Below are positions 5,979 to 8,078 of a stretch of 8,078 bases of DNA, piece after piece. The stretch comes from Candidatus Bathyarchaeota archaeon (GTDB lineage Archaea; Thermoproteota; Bathyarchaeia; TCS64). The stretch spans positions 1 to 8,078 of the forward strand of contig DAOVEE010000079.1 of the NCBI GenBank assembly GCA_030669135.1. Reading direction: 5' to 3'. Within the stretch, counting starts at the first letter, position 1; every line of letters starts with the position of its first letter. Under the pieces are notes generated by a model that had not been told where the DNA came from, did no database searches, and was given only the letters and a program-made list of their open reading frames with translations. A program made the translations under genes and the position numbers.

Positions 5979-6707
5979 TTGCCGACGCTAAGAATCAACG
6001 ACGAGGAGCTGGACGCTGAGCTTATCCTCTTCGACTTGGACGGGACCCTGGTCGACGACCAGGCAAGGTACAGGCGGCTCGCCGAGAGCAGGATGAAAGC
6101 CATGACCAGAAATGTCAGCAAGGAGGCGGCGGAGACCTGGGCCCGCCTCGAGGGAGTGGACCCGGAGAGCCTCCTGGTCGACATGAACGGCCCCCTGAGC
6201 AAGGCGCCGCGCAGGGAAGACCTCGCCGTCGCGGCGGTCGCCCTCTACCTCCACGGCCACCCCTGGCACAGGGCCCGCGAGCTGTCCAAGGCCATCTACG
6301 ACGAGGCCGACGAGATCCAGAGACGAAGCTACACTCCCCGATTCTTCCCCGGCGCCAGAGAGGCGTTTGAAGGGCTAAGGTCCAAGGGCTTCAGGCTCGG
6401 GGTAGCCACCAACGGCGAGGCGAGCCTCACCCGGGGAGTCCTGGAGACTCTGGGGGCCCTCGAACTGTTTGACGTGGTGGTGGGCGCCGACATGGTGAAC
6501 GAGGGGAAACCTGCCCCCGACATGATACTCAAGGCGTGCGAGCTCGCCGGAGCTTCGCCTGAGAAGACCGTCTACGTCGGAGACCAGCCCACGGACGCGC
6601 GGGCGGCGAGGAGCGCAGGGATCGCATACAACGTGGGCGTCGGCGGCACTGAACTGCTCGACGCGGGGGCGGACGCCGTAGTGGGCTCTGTCTCCGAGCT
6701 TACGTGA
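5979..6707 (+). CDS. HAD superfamily hydrolase (phosphoglycolate-phosphatase-like, subfamily IA)
   Basis: A 242-residue soluble phosphatase-type protein. The four HAD motifs are present. Motif I is FDLDGTLVD (18-26), with the nucleophile Asp19 and the acid/base Asp21. Motif II is GVATNGE (141-147) with Thr144. Motif III is the lysine of EGKPAPD (Lys177). Motif IV is YVGDQPTDARAA (199-210), with Asp202 and Asp206 binding magnesium. About 95 residues between motif I and the PGAREAFEGL segment (124-133) form a helical C1-type cap, as in phosphoglycolate phosphatases and pyrophosphatases. The start is TTG 5979; the frame offers no ATG between it and motif I, and the cap and core lengths fit. A TTG only 17 residues before the motif leaves a short acidic N-terminal extension. 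It appears monocistronic. The substrate cannot be told from the sequence. Confidence 0.9.
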   Translation: MPTLRINDEELDAELILFDLDGTLVDDQARYRRLAESRMKAMTRNVSKEAAETWARLEGVDPESLLVDMNGPLSKAPRREDLAVAAVALYLHGHPWHRARELSKAIYDEADEIQRRSYTPRFFPGAREAFEGLRSKGFRLGVATNGEASLTRGVLETLGALELFDVVVGADMVNEGKPAPDMILKACELAGASPEKTVYVGDQPTDARAARSAGIAYNVGVGGTELLDAGADAVVGSVSELT

Positions 6708-6754
6708 GGCTTTAAACCGGAGAAGCCGACTGAAGAATGATTGTATGGTACTGG

Positions 6755-6777
6755 GCATGAAATGCTTATGCATGCAT
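6755..6777. repeat. Cluster of GCAT/ATGC half-sites ending in a 10-base palindrome
   Basis: Within the gap after the HAD gene, GCAT and ATGC recur several times, closing with the perfect palindrome ATGCATGCAT at 6768-6777. It might be a protein-binding site, but no promoter for a flanking gene is placed sensibly around it. The rest of the 143-base gap holds TATA-like TGTATAAAC at 6785-6793 and an AT-rich stretch before 6843. No RNA gene is visible. Confidence 0.3.
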
Positions 6778-6850
6778 CACATCGTATGTATAAACAGACG
6801 CGTGGCAAAAGTAAGGTTTCGCTACATGTCATTATACTATTTTGGCCGGG

Positions 6851-7555
6851 TTAAACCGATTTTTTCCATCTCTCCAAGCTGAACTTTGGGTCCTTGAAGA
6901 ACGCGGCGCTCCCGGCCTCGCTCTCCAGCAGCTTCCTCGCCCTGATGAGGACCTCCTCCCGGTACTCCGCCGGGAACTTCACCACCCCGTGGAGGTCCAT
7001 GTGTACCATGTCCCCGGGCATCACCGTCATGCCCCCGACTGTGACGGGAACCCCGACCGCCTTCACCATCATGTCCCCGTGGGCCGGCGTCGTCCCGGTG
7101 CAGAAGTACTGCACATCAAGGGGCTTGATGGCGTCAATATCCCTCATGGGGCCGTTGGTCACCACCGCCGCCACACCCATAGCCTTGTATCGGGTGGTCA
7201 TCATCTCACCGAAGAGGCCGACCCGGTTCGCCAGCTCGGGCGGGAACTGCTGCTCCGCCACGAGGACCACGGGCTCATCGGTGGAGTCGATGTGCTCAGG
7301 GAGAGCCCAGCGGCCTACCCCCGTGTACTTCTCCGACTCCTCGCAGAAGACCACCGTCGCGACGTAGCCGACGACGGGCTTCATCTCCGGGTAGACGCAT
7401 TTGATGGATGTGTCGGTGTACCACCCGCCGTACCAGGCGTCGTAGAGCTTTAGACAGGCCTCGGACTTTGGGTAAGTGGCAACGACGTTTGAGATCGTGG
7501 GGGTGTCTATCTCCCTGAGCCCCTTCAGGATCTCTTCCTCAGACATACCGCTCAT
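6851..7555 (-). CDS. RraA-like / 4-hydroxy-4-methyl-2-oxoglutarate aldolase family protein
   Basis: A 234-residue protein of the RraA family. In bacteria the family includes class II aldolases that cleave 4-hydroxy-4-methyl-2-oxoglutarate or related acids to pyruvate, as well as the RNase E inhibitor RraA; the latter role is not expected in an archaeon. Visible features are DTPTISNVV near the start (17-25), GLFGEMMT (113-120) with Glu117, and the hallmark VTNGPMRDID (132-141), where Arg138 and Asp139 would bind substrate and the divalent metal. The closing VGGMTVMPGDMVHMDLHGVVKFP is at 173-195, where many relatives have D-x-N/D-G in place of DLHG. ATG 7555 is preceded by a good TATA element; ATG 7546 is possible. 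It shares strand with the upstream 2-hydroxyacid dehydrogenase gene, but a T-tract separates them, so it is probably transcribed on its own. Confidence 0.88.
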   Translation of the reverse strand: MSGMSEEEILKGLREIDTPTISNVVATYPKSEACLKLYDAWYGGWYTDTSIKCVYPEMKPVVGYVATVVFCEESEKYTGVGRWALPEHIDSTDEPVVLVAEQQFPPELANRVGLFGEMMTTRYKAMGVAAVVTNGPMRDIDAIKPLDVQYFCTGTTPAHGDMMVKAVGVPVTVGGMTVMPGDMVHMDLHGVVKFPAEYREEVLIRARKLLESEAGSAAFFKDPKFSLERWKKSV

Positions 7556-7585
7556 AAACTATCATTCGTAATGGGATGGATGACA

Positions 7586-7593
7586 ATTTAAAA
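7586..7593 (-). promoter_or_regulatory. TATA element of the RraA-like gene
   Basis: The minus strand reads GGAAG (BRE-like) then TTTTAAAT, centred near 7590. The predicted start site near 7563 leaves a leader of about 8 bases before ATG 7555. There is no Shine-Dalgarno in that leader, so a near-leaderless message is expected. Confidence 0.58.
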
Positions 7594-7604
7594 CTTCCAA
7601 GAAG

Positions 7605-7611
7605 AAAAAAA
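7605..7611 (-). terminator. T-tract terminator after the Ldh-family gene
   Basis: The minus strand has a run of seven T residues within CCTCTTTTTTTCTTC, starting about 24 bases after the TAA at 7635. It lies just upstream of the BRE/TATA of the RraA-like gene and supports separate transcripts for the two genes. Confidence 0.55.
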
Positions 7612-7634
7612 GAGGTTTCCCGGACTACCCTGGA

Positions 7635-8078
7635 TTACCTGTACATGTCCTTCAGGGTGTAGGACGGGTGGACGACGCTCTCCTTCCCGGGCTTCCCCTC
7701 GTAACCCGAGGTGCTGACACCCAGCGTCTTGGCTGTGTCCAGTATCTTCGCGTAGATCTCGTCGTCCAGGTAGATGCCCTCCTTGAGGCGCCTCTCCATG
7801 GTCCTCCACTCGGGCTCCCCGGGTACGGTGATCTCGTCGAAGCCTTCTGCGAGGCGGGAGGACTTCATGTCGGAAATGAGGGCGTCCATCCCCTCCTTGA
7901 AGGTCTCCAGGGGCGTGAAGGCCTCGGGATCGATGGCGCCGAGGAAGACCCCGCACCTCCTGAAGGCGTGGGCATGGGTTGCGACGTGGCCCAGGAGGGG
8001 CCCCGCGAGGATGTTTATCATCATGGAAAGAGCCATCCCCTTGTACCCGAGCCCGGGCTGTCCTAGGGGGAGCTGGGC
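7635..8078 (-). CDS. Malate/L-lactate dehydrogenase (Ldh_2) family protein, C-terminal 147 residues
   Basis: The reading frame is open from the right edge to TAA 7635; the N-terminal half lies outside the window. Family members are NAD(P)-dependent 2-hydroxyacid/2-oxoacid dehydrogenases (malate, lactate, ureidoglycolate, 2,3-diketogulonate and others) with a fold unlike classical LDH/MDH. The visible part starts with GLGYKGMALSMMINILAGPLLG, the conserved glycine/lysine segment near the cofactor site. It continues with FLGAIDPEAFTPLETF, a helix, and EITVPGEPEWRTMERRLKEGIYL, the usual PGE signature, then ends with a short tail. The catalytic histidine region is beyond the edge, so substrate and completeness cannot be judged. 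It shares strand with the RraA-like gene, which may act on a 2-oxo acid from the same pathway; a T-tract lies between them. Confidence 0.9.
   Translation of the reverse strand, partial: AQLPLGQPGLGYKGMALSMMINILAGPLLGHVATHAHAFRRCGVFLGAIDPEAFTPLETFKEGMDALISDMKSSRLAEGFDEITVPGEPEWRTMERRLKEGIYLDDEIYAKILDTAKTLGVSTSGYEGKPGKESVVHPSYTLKDMYR

Noticed and set aside
6375..6773. 132-codon minus-strand frame starting in the gap after the HAD gene
   Set aside because: A TATA-like sequence lies upstream, but most of the frame is antisense to the HAD gene and the protein resembles nothing known to me.

Overview
The window reads as archaeal chromosome, fairly GC-rich, probably from the Thermoproteota side of the Archaea; the phylum is inference. 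Three things support an archaeon. A complete TiaS gene (tRNA-Ile2 agmatidine synthetase, an archaea-specific enzyme) is present. Several genes are preceded by AT-rich TATA-type elements about 26 bases upstream of the start codon, which fits leaderless transcripts. Transcription units end in plain T-tracts rather than in strong hairpins. Several genes use TTG or GTG starts.

Layout, left to right. A hydantoinase/oxoprolinase subunit A gene (minus, about 1-2066) runs off the left edge just short of its C-terminus. It is divergent from an opine-dehydrogenase-family gene (plus, 2130-3236); the short gap between them holds a self-complementary TATA element and a perfect 12-base palindrome. A convergent gap of about 160 bases follows. 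Next comes a minus-strand block, transcribed right to left: an Lrp/AsnC ligand-binding-domain protein (5902-5666), TiaS (5604-4273), a flavin-reductase-like FMN protein (4247-3711) and a small DUF5661-like protein (3670-3395), ending at a T-tract. Divergent from the Lrp-like gene is a HAD-family phosphatase (plus, 5979-6707). After a gap of about 140 bases come an RraA/HMG-aldolase-like gene (minus, 7555-6851) and the C-terminal part of a malate/L-lactate dehydrogenase family gene (minus, running off the right edge to 7635).

How the genes may work together. TiaS is housekeeping (AUA decoding). The outer genes look catabolic: an amidohydrolase-type subunit (HyuA), an imine-reducing or opine-type dehydrogenase, a 2-oxo-acid aldolase-like protein and a 2-hydroxyacid dehydrogenase. 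A pathway for imino acids, opines or cyclic amides and 2-oxo acids is an attractive reading, but it rests on family membership and proximity only. No mobile element, CRISPR array, tRNA or rRNA was seen. I found no clear undescribed system; the best leads are the shared hyuA/opine-dehydrogenase control region and the uncharacterised DUF5661-like protein.
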